Shown here: positions 44,737 to 53,381 of the stretch, in pieces
Layout: every line of letters begins with the position of its first letter
Position numbering within the stretch: position 1 is the first letter of the stretch
Assembly (NCBI RefSeq): GCF_029601685.1
Contig: NZ_JARRIR010000016.1
Coordinates: 1 to 64,000, forward strand
Direction of reading: 5' to 3'
DNA from: Metarhizobium sp017305935
GTDB taxonomy: Bacteria; Pseudomonadota; Alphaproteobacteria; Rhizobiales; Rhizobiaceae
DNA: 64,000 nt
Made by a program: the position numbers and the translations under genes
Notes under the pieces: generated by a model
The model's database searches: none
What the model saw: only the letters and a program-made list of their open reading frames with translations
Told to the model about the DNA's origin: nothing

Positions 44737-45852
44737 ATGAGTGACACGTTCGAAAAGCAATGCCTTGAAATTTTGTCCGACAAGATGACGCGCGGCGAGA
44801 TCTCGCGCCGCCGTTTCACCCAGATCGCCGCCCTCCTGCTGGCCGGCGCGCCGCTGGCGCTGAAGGCCAAGGGCGCGATGGCCGCCGCCAACGAACTCGT
44901 CTTCGTCAACTGGGGCGGCGACGCCGGCAAGGCCTATGATGCGGCCTATGGCCAGGCCTTCCAGAAGGAAACCGGCATCGCGGTGAAGCAGGACGGCTCG
45001 GGCCCGACCGAAGGCGCCATCGAGGCCCAGGTGAAAAGCGGCAAGCCGAGCTGGGATCTCGTCGATGCCGATCCCTTCTCCGCCGAAGCACTCGGCAAGA
45101 AGGGCCTGATGGAGCCGATCGATTACAAGATCGTCGACAAGAGCAAGATGCGCCCCGGCTTCGGCTGGGAATATGCCGCCTCCAGCTATTTCTTCTCCTA
45201 TATCATCGCCTATGATTCCTCGAAGTTCGGCGACAAGGTGCCGACCGGCATGGCCGACTTCTTCGATGTCGAGAAATTCCCCGGCAAGCGCTCGCTCTAC
45301 AAGTGGGGCGTCGGCATGTGGGAAGCCGCGCTGCTCGCCGACGGCGTTGCCCCGGACAAGCTTTATCCGCTCGACCTCGACCGCGCCCACAAGAAGATCG
45401 CCGCGTTCAAGGACAACGTCGTCTCCTATTGGGGCGGCGGTTCGGAAAGCCAGTCGGTGCTGCTCAACGGCGAAGCCTCCATGGCTCTGATCTGGTCGAC
45501 CCGCGCCAGCCTGATCGAGCAGGATTCCGGCGACCAGATCAAGTTCGTCTGGGACCAGGGCCTGATCTCGCCCGGCGCCATGGCGGTGCTGAAGGGCAAT
45601 CCAGGCGGCAAGGACAATGCGATGAAGTTCATCGCTTCCGCGCAGGATCCGCAAAAGCAGCTCGTCATGTTCGACATGCTCGGCCAGGGCCCGGCCAACC
45701 CGGCGGCGGATGCGCTGGTTCCGGCCGACAAAAAGCGCCTCAATCCGGTCGATCCGGAAAACATGAAGAAGCAGATCGCGCTCGACATGGCCTGGTATGA
45801 GACCAATTACGGCGCCGCCCTCGACGCCTATACCAAGCTCATCTCGGCCTGA
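44737..45852 (+). CDS. PotD-like periplasmic binding protein with Tat signal
   Basis: 371 aa from ATG 44737 with GAGG 8 nt upstream. The leader has a twin-arginine motif (SRRRFTQIAALLLAG), so export is probably by the Tat route in folded form. The mature domain starts ANELVFVNWGGDAGKAYD, as in PotD/polyamine and thiamine-type class D binding proteins. It contains GWEYAASSYFFSYIIAYDSSKF and VVSYWGGGSESQSVLLNG in the hinge and ligand region. It captures a cationic substrate, plausibly a polyamine or guanidino compound, for the importer. Its 3' flank holds two strong hairpins before the first permease gene. Confidence 0.92.
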   Translation: MSDTFEKQCLEILSDKMTRGEISRRRFTQIAALLLAGAPLALKAKGAMAAANELVFVNWGGDAGKAYDAAYGQAFQKETGIAVKQDGSGPTEGAIEAQVKSGKPSWDLVDADPFSAEALGKKGLMEPIDYKIVDKSKMRPGFGWEYAASSYFFSYIIAYDSSKFGDKVPTGMADFFDVEKFPGKRSLYKWGVGMWEAALLADGVAPDKLYPLDLDRAHKKIAAFKDNVVSYWGGGSESQSVLLNGEASMALIWSTRASLIEQDSGDQIKFVWDQGLISPGAMAVLKGNPGGKDNAMKFIASAQDPQKQLVMFDMLGQGPANPAADALVPADKKRLNPVDPENMKKQIALDMAWYETNYGAALDAYTKLISA

Positions 45853-45873
45853 TCGCCAGACCGTTTCCGCACG

Positions 45874-45937
45874 GTTTCCTCCCACGTCAGGGGGAGGAAA
45901 CGGGGCCGGCGCCGTTCCTCCGAGCGGAGCCGGCCCC
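45874..45937 (+). repeat. Tandem hairpins between binding protein and permease genes
   Basis: Hairpin 1 pairs GTTTCCTCCC (45874-45883) with GGGAGGAAAC (45892-45901). Hairpin 2 pairs GGGGCCGGC (45902-45910) with GCCGGCCCC (45929-45937). They follow the binding-protein stop by 19 bp and abut each other. Similar intercistronic hairpins in other importer operons raise binding-protein mRNA above that of the permeases, a likely role here. Confidence 0.65.
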
Positions 45938-45973
45938 GCCAGAACATGAAGTCATGACCTTCGAGGGAGCGCG

Positions 45974-46798
45974 ATGTCCAAGGCCTTCAGACCCGTTTTG
46001 CTTATCGGGCCGCTGATGCTCTTTCTGGCGGCGGCCTATGTCGTGCCATTCCTCGGCGTCATGCAGTGGAGCTTCACGTTGCCGGAGCCGGGCGTGCAGA
46101 ATTACGTCAACGCGGCGACCGATCCGCTGGTCGTCTCCGTTTTCCTGCGCACCTTCCGCATCTGCCTGATCGTCACAGCGCTTTCGGTCGCGGGCGCCTA
46201 TCTCATCACCTATCTGTGGATTCGCGGATCGGCGCCGGTGCGGCTGTTTGCCGAGCTGTGCATCCTCATTCCCTTCTGGATTTCAGTGCTGACCCGCGCC
46301 TTCGGCTGGGTGGCGCTGCTGTCCAATCGCGGCGTCATCAACACATGGCTGATGCAGGCCGGCATCATCACCGAGCCGCTGACGCTGGTGCGCAACGAAT
46401 TCGGCGTCGTGCTCGGCATGGTGCATTTCCTCATTCCGTTCGCCGTCTTCCCGATTGCCTCCTCGATGCGCAACATCGACGAACGCGTGCTGCTGGCTGC
46501 GCGCGGCATGGGGGCGACGCCCGCCCGCACCTTCTGGCAGATCTATCTGCCGATGACCATGCCGGGCGTGCTGGGAGCCGCGACCCTCACCTTCGTCTTC
46601 TCGCTCGGCTTCTTCATCACGCCGGCGATCCTCGGCGGTGGCCGCTCGGTCATGGCGGCGGAACTGATTTATCTTCGAATTTTCCAGTCGCCGGACTGGG
46701 GCCTGGGCGCGGCGATCAGCGTCGTCATGATGGTCATCGTCGGCCTGCTGCTGGCGCTGCTGATGCGCTTCGCCCGGCCGGGCGCCATGCTGAAGTGA
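45974..46798 (+). CDS. Polyamine-type ABC importer, permease (PotB-like)
   Basis: 274 aa with six membrane helices (first LLIGPLMLFLAAAYVVPFLG). The ATPase-contact EAA loop is ERVLLAARGMGATPARTFWQIYLP. LTRAFGWVALLSNRGVIN is a strongly conserved PotB segment. It pairs with the second permease encoded 11 bp downstream to form the channel. It follows the binding-protein gene after the hairpin region. Confidence 0.93.
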   Translation: MSKAFRPVLLIGPLMLFLAAAYVVPFLGVMQWSFTLPEPGVQNYVNAATDPLVVSVFLRTFRICLIVTALSVAGAYLITYLWIRGSAPVRLFAELCILIPFWISVLTRAFGWVALLSNRGVINTWLMQAGIITEPLTLVRNEFGVVLGMVHFLIPFAVFPIASSMRNIDERVLLAARGMGATPARTFWQIYLPMTMPGVLGAATLTFVFSLGFFITPAILGGGRSVMAAELIYLRIFQSPDWGLGAAISVVMMVIVGLLLALLMRFARPGAMLK

Positions 46799-46809
46799 GG
46801 GGGGACACC

Positions 46810-47616
46810 ATGTATAAGCCCGGAGCGCTGGCCATTATCCTCGGCGCCTTCATCGCCATCTTCCTGCTGATGCCTCTGCTGGCGGTCATCCCGGTCTCCT
46901 TCACGCCGGCCCGCTTCCTGTCGATGCCGAACGGCAACTGGTCGCTCAGGCATTACGAAACGCTGGTCAACGATCCCGCCTGGTGGCAGGCGGCCTGGCT
47001 CAGCATCCGCATCGCGGTGCTTAGTTCCTTCATCGCCACGGCCCTGTCGCTGGCCTTCGCGCTCGGTATCTGGATGTTCCGGCCGGTCTTCGCCAGCGTG
47101 CTCATCGGCTTTGTGCTGGCGCCAATGGTCGCGCCGCCGGTGGTCTCGGCCATCACGCTGTATTTCTTCCTGACCTCGCTGTCGAAGCTCAACGACTGGA
47201 TCGGCTACGACACCGTGCTCGGCGTGGCGCTCGCCCATGCCGTGATGATCGCGCCCTATGCGGTGGTGCTGGTGCTGGTGTCGCTGTCGCAGGTGGATCG
47301 CCGCATCGATCTGGCGGCGCGCGGTTTCGGCGCCGGCATCGGCACGCGCATCTTCCGCGTCATCCTGCCGAACATCCGCTTCGGGGTGATGACCGCCGCC
47401 TTCCTCGCCTTCGTGCTCTCCTGGGAAGAAATCGGCGTGACGCTGTTCATCACCTCGGTCAATGCGGTGACGCTGCCGCGCATGATGTGGATGGGCCTGC
47501 GCGACAATATCGACCCGGCAATTGCCGCAATCTCCGTGCTGCTGATCGTGCTCGTCATGGCCGTCATCCTGAGCAAAACGGTGATTTCGGCACTGCGCAA
47601 AAAGACTGCGGCCTGA
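46810..47616 (+). CDS. Polyamine-type ABC importer, permease (PotC-like)
   Basis: 268 aa from ATG 46810 (GTGAGGGGGGA just upstream); the frame is open far upstream but that part lies inside the previous gene. Six helices begin ALAIILGAFIAIFLLMPLLAVIP. The EAA loop is RRIDLAARGFGAGIGTRIFRVILP. PPVVSAITLYFFL and SWEEIGVTLFITS are characteristic of PotC. It is the last gene of the importer operon and meets the Lrp gene tail to tail with 3 bp between stops. Confidence 0.93.
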   Translation: MYKPGALAIILGAFIAIFLLMPLLAVIPVSFTPARFLSMPNGNWSLRHYETLVNDPAWWQAAWLSIRIAVLSSFIATALSLAFALGIWMFRPVFASVLIGFVLAPMVAPPVVSAITLYFFLTSLSKLNDWIGYDTVLGVALAHAVMIAPYAVVLVLVSLSQVDRRIDLAARGFGAGIGTRIFRVILPNIRFGVMTAAFLAFVLSWEEIGVTLFITSVNAVTLPRMMWMGLRDNIDPAIAAISVLLIVLVMAVILSKTVISALRKKTAA

Positions 47617-47619
47617 TCC

Positions 47620-48084
47620 TCAGACCGGCAGTCCTTCAAAGTTCTTCAACGTGTCCAGAACGATGGCCGTCTTTACATGCTGCACGGATTCGTGCGGCAG
47701 CAGCACGTCGTTGACGAAGCGCGACAACCCGGTCAACCCGCGCGTCGCCACCTTCAGGTGATAGTCCATCTCGCCGGTCAGCGCATAGGCCTCCAGCACC
47801 TCCGGCAATCCGTTGATGAGCTGCGAGAAGCGCTGCGCATTGTCGCGGTTATGGGTGGCGAGCGTTACCGAGATCACCACCAGCATGTCGAGGCCGAGTT
47901 TTTCACGATCCAGATTGGCTTGGTAGCCGCGAATATAACCTTCCGCCTCCAGCCGCATGCGCCGCCGTGAGCATTGCGACGGCGAGAGCGCGATGCGGTC
48001 GCCGAGTTCGTTGTTGGTCAGCCGTCCGTCCTTCTGCAGCTCCTGCAGCAGTCGCCGGTCGAAACTGTCGAGCGGTTCATTCAC
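47620..48084 (-). CDS. Lrp/AsnC-family regulator
   Basis: 154 aa from a GTG start at 48084, with AGGAA about 9 nt upstream; the frame is open further upstream but without resemblance or ribosome site. The N-terminal HTH spans residues ~6-58 (FDRRLLQELQKDGRLTNNELGDRI, LSPSQCSRRRMRLEAEGYI). The AsnC ligand domain follows (LVVISVTLATHN, AYALTGEMDYHLKVAT). It is divergent from hppD with 120 bp between starts, the layout seen for Lrp-type regulators of tyrosine/homogentisate genes in proteobacteria. It probably senses an aromatic amino acid or intermediate. Confidence 0.9.
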   Translation of the reverse strand: MNEPLDSFDRRLLQELQKDGRLTNNELGDRIALSPSQCSRRRMRLEAEGYIRGYQANLDREKLGLDMLVVISVTLATHNRDNAQRFSQLINGLPEVLEAYALTGEMDYHLKVATRGLTGLSRFVNDVLLPHESVQHVKTAIVLDTLKNFEGLPV

Positions 48085-48204
48085 TGCATGATTTCCTACA
48101 AACGCGCATGATCCATGCAATAATTTAGCCATACCTCTCCAGAATGCAAGCACATTGCGGCGAAACGGCGCAATACTGTGTGCTTCAAACGCATGGAGGA
48201 GAAT

Positions 48205-49314
48205 ATGGGTCCGTTTCCGCACGACGCTCCGGTGTCCGAGATCACCCAAGACAACCCGGCCGGCACCGATGGCTTCGAATTCGTCGAATTCGCCCATCCC
48301 GAGCCGGAAAAGCTGCGCGAGCTTTTTGCCCGCATGGGCTATGCGCCGGTCGCACAGCATAAGACGAAAGACATTACCCTCTGGCGTCAAGGCGATATCA
48401 ACTACATCCTGAATGCCGAACCTGGTAGCCACGCCACCCGTTTCGTCGGCGAGCACGGTCCCTGCGCGCCGTCGATGGCCTGGCGCGTCGTCGATGCCGC
48501 CCATGCGTTTGAGCATGCGGTGGCGCAAGGCGCGGTGCCCTATGAGGGCGCGGACAAGACGCTGGATGTGCCGGCGATTGTCGGCATCGGCGGTTCGCTG
48601 CTCTATTTCGTCGACCGCTACAGCGCCCGGGGCTCGGCCTATGATGCCGAATTCGACTGGCTCGGCGTGCGCGACCCGAAGCCGGGAGGCGTCGGCTTCT
48701 ATTATCTCGACCACCTGACCCACAATGTCTATCGCGGCAACATGGACAAGTGGTGGGATTTCTACCGCAACCTGTTCAACTTCAAGCAGATCCATTTCTT
48801 CGACATTGACGGGCGCATCACAGGCCTCGTCAGCCGGGCGATCACCTCGCCCTGCGGCAAGATCCGCATTCCGCTGAACGAATCCAAGGACGACACCAGC
48901 CAGATCGAGGAATTTTTGAAGAAATACAAGGGCGAAGGTATCCAGCACATCGCCGTCGGCACGGATGGCATCTACGAGGCCACCGACCGTCTCGCCGGGA
49001 ACGGCCTGAAATTCATGCCCGGCCCGCCGGACACCTATTACGACATGTCATCCCAGCGCGTGAACGGCCATGACGAACCCATCGACAGGATGAAAAAGCA
49101 TGGCATCCTCATCGACGGCGAAGGCGTGGTGAATGGCGGCATGACCAAGATCCTGCTACAGATCTTCTCGAAGACGGTGATCGGCCCGATCTTCTTCGAG
49201 TTCATCCAGCGCAAGGGGGATGAAGGCTTTGGCGAGGGCAATTTCCGCGCCTTGTTCGAGTCGATCGAGGCCGACCAGATCAAGCGCGGCGTCATCAGCA
49301 CGGCGGCGGAATGA
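48205..49314 (+). CDS. hppD: 4-hydroxyphenylpyruvate dioxygenase
   Basis: 369 aa from ATG 48205 with GGAGG 5 nt upstream; an earlier in-frame start (48178) has none. It is a two-domain vicinal-oxygen-chelate protein. The Fe(II) triad is His in YLDHLTHNVY, His in GIQHIAVGT, and Glu in IFFEFIQRKGDEGFGEGNF, the classical HPPD ending. It oxidises 4-hydroxyphenylpyruvate to homogentisate with release of CO2. First gene of the homogentisate cluster. Confidence 0.97.
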   Translation: MGPFPHDAPVSEITQDNPAGTDGFEFVEFAHPEPEKLRELFARMGYAPVAQHKTKDITLWRQGDINYILNAEPGSHATRFVGEHGPCAPSMAWRVVDAAHAFEHAVAQGAVPYEGADKTLDVPAIVGIGGSLLYFVDRYSARGSAYDAEFDWLGVRDPKPGGVGFYYLDHLTHNVYRGNMDKWWDFYRNLFNFKQIHFFDIDGRITGLVSRAITSPCGKIRIPLNESKDDTSQIEEFLKKYKGEGIQHIAVGTDGIYEATDRLAGNGLKFMPGPPDTYYDMSSQRVNGHDEPIDRMKKHGILIDGEGVVNGGMTKILLQIFSKTVIGPIFFEFIQRKGDEGFGEGNFRALFESIEADQIKRGVISTAAE

Positions 49315-49326
49315 TCTGATTGCATC

Positions 49327-49351
49327 CGGCGGCCCGCCCGGCGGGCCGCCG
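49327..49351 (+). promoter_or_regulatory. Strong GC hairpin between hppD and hmgA
   Basis: Twelve bases CGGCGGCCCGCC (49327-49338) are followed after one base by the exact reverse complement (49340-49351). It lies 12 bp after the hppD stop and about 10 bp before the hmgA ribosome site. The RNA stem could terminate part of the transcription or limit hmgA translation. No T-run follows. Confidence 0.6.
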
Positions 49352-49375
49352 CACATATTGGGGAGGAGAATGGAC

Positions 49376-50734
49376 ATGGACCAGACGGTTTCGGAACGCG
49401 AGCGCCTTGCGACAACACACAACGGCCTTGCCTATATGCCGGGCTTCGGCAATGACTTCGAGACGGAGTCCCTGCCCGGCGCCCTGCCGCAGGGGCAGAA
49501 CAGCCCGCAGAAATGCAATTACGGGCTTTATGCCGAGCAGCTTTCCGGCTCGCCCTTCACCGCCCCGCGCGGCACCAACGAGCGCTCCTGGCTCTATCGC
49601 ATCCGCCCCAGCGTGCGCCATACCCGCCGTTTCGCCCATGCGGCCTATCCCTTCTGGAAATCCGCGCCCTGCCTCGACGAGCATTCGCTACCGCTCGGGC
49701 AGTTGCGCTGGGATCCGATCCCGATGCCCGAAGCGCCGGTGAATTTCATCGAGGGCATCCGCACCATGACGGCGGCCGGCGATGTCATGACCCAGGTCGG
49801 CATGGCGGCGCACGCCTATGCCTTCAATGCCGACATGATCGACGACTACTTCTTCGATGCCGATGGCGAGTTGCTGGTCGTGCCGCAGGTCGGCGCCATC
49901 CGGGTATTCACCGAAATGGGCATTATGGATGTCGAGCCGAACGAGATCTGTCTCATCCCGCGCGGCATGATGTTCAAGGTGACGCGACTGGGCGAGGCGG
50001 ACGGCTGGCGCGGCTATATCTGCGAGAATTACGGCGCCAAGTTCACCATGCCGGATCGCGGGCCCATCGGCGCCAATTGCCTGGCCAATCCCCGCGATTT
50101 CAAGACGCCGGTCGCCGCCTATGAAGACAAGGAAACGCCCTGCCGCGTGCATGTCAAATGGTGCGGCAAGTTCTATGTCACCGAGATCGGCCATTCACCG
50201 CTCGATGTCGTCGCCTGGCACGGCAATTACGCGCCGTTCAAATACGATCTGCGCACCTTCTCGCCGGTCGGCGCCATTCTGTTCGACCATCCCGATCCGT
50301 CGATCTTCACGGTGCTGACCGCGCCGACCGAGGAAGCGGGCACCGCCAATGTCGATTTCGTGATCTTTCCGCCGCGCTGGATGGTGGCCGAGCATACCTT
50401 CCGCCCGCCCTGGTATCACCGCAACATCATGAGCGAATTCATGGGCCTGATCCATGGCCAGTATGACGCCAAGGAGCAGGGTTTCGTGCCCGGCGGCATG
50501 AGCCTGCACAACATGATGCTGCCGCATGGGCCGGATGCCGCCGGCTTCGAAAAGGCAGCGAATGCAGAGTTGAAACCCGTCAAGCTCGATCACACCATGG
50601 CGTTCATGTTCGAGACTCGCTATCCTCAGCAATTGACGAGATATGCGGCCGAGCTGGAAACCCTGCAGGACGACTATCTCGACTGCTGGGAGGGTCTCGA
50701 ACGTCGCTTCGACGGCACGCCCGGTATTAAATAA
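49376..50734 (+). CDS. hmgA: Homogentisate 1,2-dioxygenase
   Basis: 452 aa from ATG 49376. ATG 49370 is only 3 nt from the GGAGG, so the second ATG is the better start. Typical text is LAYMPGFGNDFETESLPGAL at the N-terminus and the cupin-like core VVAWHGNYAPFKYDL. The iron site includes His and Glu in PPWYHRNIMSEFMGLIHGQYDAK. Length and motifs match the family throughout. It opens the homogentisate ring to maleylacetoacetate. Confidence 0.97.
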   Translation: MDQTVSERERLATTHNGLAYMPGFGNDFETESLPGALPQGQNSPQKCNYGLYAEQLSGSPFTAPRGTNERSWLYRIRPSVRHTRRFAHAAYPFWKSAPCLDEHSLPLGQLRWDPIPMPEAPVNFIEGIRTMTAAGDVMTQVGMAAHAYAFNADMIDDYFFDADGELLVVPQVGAIRVFTEMGIMDVEPNEICLIPRGMMFKVTRLGEADGWRGYICENYGAKFTMPDRGPIGANCLANPRDFKTPVAAYEDKETPCRVHVKWCGKFYVTEIGHSPLDVVAWHGNYAPFKYDLRTFSPVGAILFDHPDPSIFTVLTAPTEEAGTANVDFVIFPPRWMVAEHTFRPPWYHRNIMSEFMGLIHGQYDAKEQGFVPGGMSLHNMMLPHGPDAAGFEKAANAELKPVKLDHTMAFMFETRYPQQLTRYAAELETLQDDYLDCWEGLERRFDGTPGIK

Positions 50735-50769
50735 ACGGATAAGAACCCTCCGAGGCGGAATCGAAATTC

Positions 50770-51792
50770 ATGAAGCTTGCAACCCTGAAGGACTCCACAC
50801 GGGACGGTCGCCTGGTCGTCGTCTCCCGTGACCTGACGCTTTATTCCGAAGTCGGCCATATCGCCCGCACGCTGCAGGCAGCGCTCGACGATTGGGAGCA
50901 TGTCGGCCCGCGCCTGGCGCTGATCGCCGAGGGCATCGAGACCGGCGGCCAGCCGACGCGGCGCTTCCACGAGCATGACGCCGCCTCGCCGCTGCCGCGC
51001 GCCTATCAATGGGCTGATGGGTCAGCCTATGTGAACCACGTCGAACTGGTGCGCAAGGCGCGCAATGCCGAGATGCCCGAGAGCTTCTGGACCGATCCGC
51101 TGATGTATCAGGGCGGCTCCGATGCCTTTCTCGGTCCGCGCGATGCGATCATCGTCGCCGACGAGGCCTATGGCATCGATCTCGAAGGCGAAGTCGCCGT
51201 CATCACCGGCGACGTGCCGATGGGCTGCGACGTCGAGACGGCGCGCAAGGCCATCCGGCTGGTGATGCTGGTCAACGACGTGTCGCTGCGCGGCCTCATC
51301 CCCGACGAACTGGCCAAGGGTTTCGGGTTCTTCCAGTCGAAACCGGCCTCCGCCTTCTCGCCGGTGGCGGTGACGCCGGAAGAGCTGGGCGACGCCTGGG
51401 ATGGCGGCAAGCTGCACCTGCCGCTGCTGGTCTCGATCAACGGCAAGGCCTTCGGCAAGGCCAATGCCGGCGTTGACATGACCTTCGATTTCGGCCAGCT
51501 CGTCGCCCATGCGGCGAAAACCCGGGCGCTGGCCGCCGGCACGATCATCGGCTCCGGCACGGTCTCGAACAAGCGTGACGGCGGCCCCGGCAAGCCGGTG
51601 TCGGAGGGCGGAGACGGCTATTCCTGCATCGCCGAGATCCGCACCGTCGAAACCATCGAGAGGGGTGCTGCGAAAACCCCGTTCCTGAAGTTCGGCGACC
51701 AGGTGCGCATCGAGATGAAGGACCGCGCCGGCCATTCGATCTTCGGCGCCATCGAGCAGAACGTCGCCGCGCCCGCTGTCGCGGAGGAATGA
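50770..51792 (+). CDS. Fumarylacetoacetate hydrolase-family protein
   Basis: 340 aa with the FAH C-terminal fold. Divalent metal ligands are in IDLEGEVAVITGDV and LVMLVNDVSLRGL; the TIIGSGTVSN and GDGYSCIAEIRTVETI segments are typical. Position between hmgA and maleylacetoacetate isomerase supports cleavage of fumarylacetoacetate to fumarate and acetoacetate. Many such bacterial proteins are shorter than the eukaryotic enzyme, as here. The stop overlaps the next ATG by 4 bp. Confidence 0.92.
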   Translation: MKLATLKDSTRDGRLVVVSRDLTLYSEVGHIARTLQAALDDWEHVGPRLALIAEGIETGGQPTRRFHEHDAASPLPRAYQWADGSAYVNHVELVRKARNAEMPESFWTDPLMYQGGSDAFLGPRDAIIVADEAYGIDLEGEVAVITGDVPMGCDVETARKAIRLVMLVNDVSLRGLIPDELAKGFGFFQSKPASAFSPVAVTPEELGDAWDGGKLHLPLLVSINGKAFGKANAGVDMTFDFGQLVAHAAKTRALAAGTIIGSGTVSNKRDGGPGKPVSEGGDGYSCIAEIRTVETIERGAAKTPFLKFGDQVRIEMKDRAGHSIFGAIEQNVAAPAVAEE

Positions 51793-52424
51793 TGGACCGG
51801 CCGCTGCTTTACGGTTACTGGCGGTCTTCGGCGAGCTACCGGGTGCGCATCGCGCTCGGGCTTGCCGGCATCGACCATGATCGGAGGGCAATCGACCTCA
51901 CGGCCGGCGAGCATCGCCGGCCGGATTACCTGGCGATCAACCCGCAAGGGCTGGTCCCGACGCTCGTCCTCGACGGCGCCGTGCTGACGCAATCGCTGGC
52001 AATCGTCGAATATCTGGCCGAGCGGCATCCCGATTGCGGGCTGCTGCCCGCCGATATCCTCGGGCGGCAGCGGGTGCGGGCGCTGAGTTATGCCGTCGCC
52101 ATGGAAATCCACCCCGTCTGCAACATGCATGTCGCCGCCCATGTCGTGGAACTGACCGGCGATCCGCAAACGCGGGAAGACTGGATGCGGCATTTCATCG
52201 CCGATGGCCTGCGTAACCTGGAGGCGATGCTGGCATCGTCGGACGGCCCCTTCTGCCATGGCGACAGACCGGGTATGGCCGATCTCTGCCTTGTGCCGCA
52301 GGTCTACAATGCCCGCCGCTGGGGCGCCGATCTTACCGGCCTCGACCGTATCATCGACATCGACGCCCGCTGCACCGCACTGCCGGCCTTTGCAGACGCT
52401 CACCCGGACCGCGTCAAACCCTGA
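51789..52424 (+). CDS. maiA: Maleylacetoacetate isomerase (zeta-class glutathione transferase)
   Basis: 211 aa. The thioredoxin-like N-domain has YWRSSASYRVRIALGLAGI, where the canonical zeta motif has Cys instead of the second Ala, and NPQGLVPTLVLDGAVLTQSLAIVEYL for glutathione binding. A helical C-domain with ALSYAVAMEIHPVCNM and the conserved PGMADLCLVPQVYNARRW follows. It converts maleylacetoacetate to fumarylacetoacetate with glutathione. It overlaps the fumarylacetoacetate hydrolase gene and closes the cluster. Confidence 0.93.
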   Translation: MMDRPLLYGYWRSSASYRVRIALGLAGIDHDRRAIDLTAGEHRRPDYLAINPQGLVPTLVLDGAVLTQSLAIVEYLAERHPDCGLLPADILGRQRVRALSYAVAMEIHPVCNMHVAAHVVELTGDPQTREDWMRHFIADGLRNLEAMLASSDGPFCHGDRPGMADLCLVPQVYNARRWGADLTGLDRIIDIDARCTALPAFADAHPDRVKP

Positions 52425-52470
52425 TCTTTTTCATTCTGTCACACTCCCGGGCGAGAATCTGCAATCGGAA

Positions 52471-52505
52471 ATAAAAACGTTTATATTTTATCTTGAAAAC
52501 GTTTT
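52471..52505 (+). promoter_or_regulatory. Two LacI-type operator palindromes
   Basis: Site 1 (52471-52486) is a 16-bp dyad around a central CG, with core AAACGTTT and one mismatched pair. Site 2 (52496-52505) is AAAACGTTTT, perfect. The centres are 22 bp apart, two helix turns, so repressors would sit on one face. A TTGAAA at 52493-52498 overlapping site 2 could be a -35 box. A LacI-family gene lies in the same cluster at 55947, and central-CG dyads are typical for that family. Confidence 0.7.
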
Positions 52506-52586
52506 TATTGGCTGATACCTCTTTTATAAGATCAGGCGACTTCGGGAGGAAGCCGGCTTGCATTCGCCATGCAGAGGAGGAGAAGC

Positions 52587-53333
52587 ATGAAAAAACTCAT
52601 CGTCACGCTCGCGCTTTCGGCGCTGATGTCCAGCGCGGCCTATGCGGCCGATCTCGGCGGCAAGCTGCTCAAGGTCGGCTCCGACACGACCTCGCCGCCG
52701 ATGGAAAGCGTCGATACCGCCACCGGCCAGATCGTCGGCTTCGATGTCGACGTCGTCAACGCCGTCTGCGCCAAGATCAACTGCCAGGCCGAATTCGTCA
52801 CCACCGGCTGGGACGGTATTTTTGCCGCGCTCGACCAGGGCAGCTTCGATCTTGTCGCCTCCGGCGTCTCGATCACCGACGAGCGCAAGAAGGCGATGGA
52901 TTTCTCCGATCCCTACATCGTCAACAGCCAGGCCGTGCTGATGCGCGCCGCCGATCAGGGCGTTTCGCTTGCCGATTTCAAGGCGCATGGCAAGAAACTC
53001 TCGGCCCAGGCCAACACCACCGATGCGCAGGTCGCCGAAAAGGTGGTCGGCAAGGAAAACGTCGTCGCCTATGACAGCTTCAGCGCCGCGATCATCGCGC
53101 TGAAGAACAAGGACGTCGACGGCGTCGTCATCAACGGCGCCAATGCCGCCGCCTATGAGCGCGAATTCGCCGGCGAACTGGTGGTGGCGATCAAGGATCT
53201 GGAATCCGACCCGCTCGGCCTCGTCTTCCGCAAGGGCGACGAAAACGTCGCCGCCTTCAACGAAGGCCTGAAGGCGATCAAGGACGACGGCACGATGGCC
53301 AAGCTGGTCGATAAGTATTGGGGCCTGAAGTAA
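52587..53333 (+). CDS. Polar amino acid-type ABC periplasmic binding protein
   Basis: 248 aa from ATG 52587 (GGAGG with 6-8 nt spacing). The signal peptide is KKLIVTLALSALMSSAAYAA. The mature part is an SBP_bac_3 fold: LKVGSDTTSPPMESVD, GFDVDVVNAVCAKI, FDLVASGVSITDERKKAMDFSDPYI and VDGVVINGANAAAYERE, ending KLVDKYWGL. It binds an amino acid or amino-acid-like solute, including opines in related systems. It heads the LacI-controlled cluster, 282 bp before the permease gene, with a palindromic repeat between them. Confidence 0.93.
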   Translation: MKKLIVTLALSALMSSAAYAADLGGKLLKVGSDTTSPPMESVDTATGQIVGFDVDVVNAVCAKINCQAEFVTTGWDGIFAALDQGSFDLVASGVSITDERKKAMDFSDPYIVNSQAVLMRAADQGVSLADFKAHGKKLSAQANTTDAQVAEKVVGKENVVAYDSFSAAIIALKNKDVDGVVINGANAAAYEREFAGELVVAIKDLESDPLGLVFRKGDENVAAFNEGLKAIKDDGTMAKLVDKYWGLK

Positions 53334-53381
53334 GCCTGCTCGGTAGGGCCACTGCATAAGGATGAGGCCGTCGCCGCGAAA

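Noticed and set aside
46066..46809. Upstream extension of the PotC-like frame
   Set aside because: The open frame runs through the PotB-like gene, but a normal permease start with a ribosome site lies at 46810.
48085..48948. Upstream extension of the Lrp frame by ~290 codons
   Set aside because: The added part is antisense to hppD, and a GTG start with AGGAA gives the normal 154-aa Lrp length.
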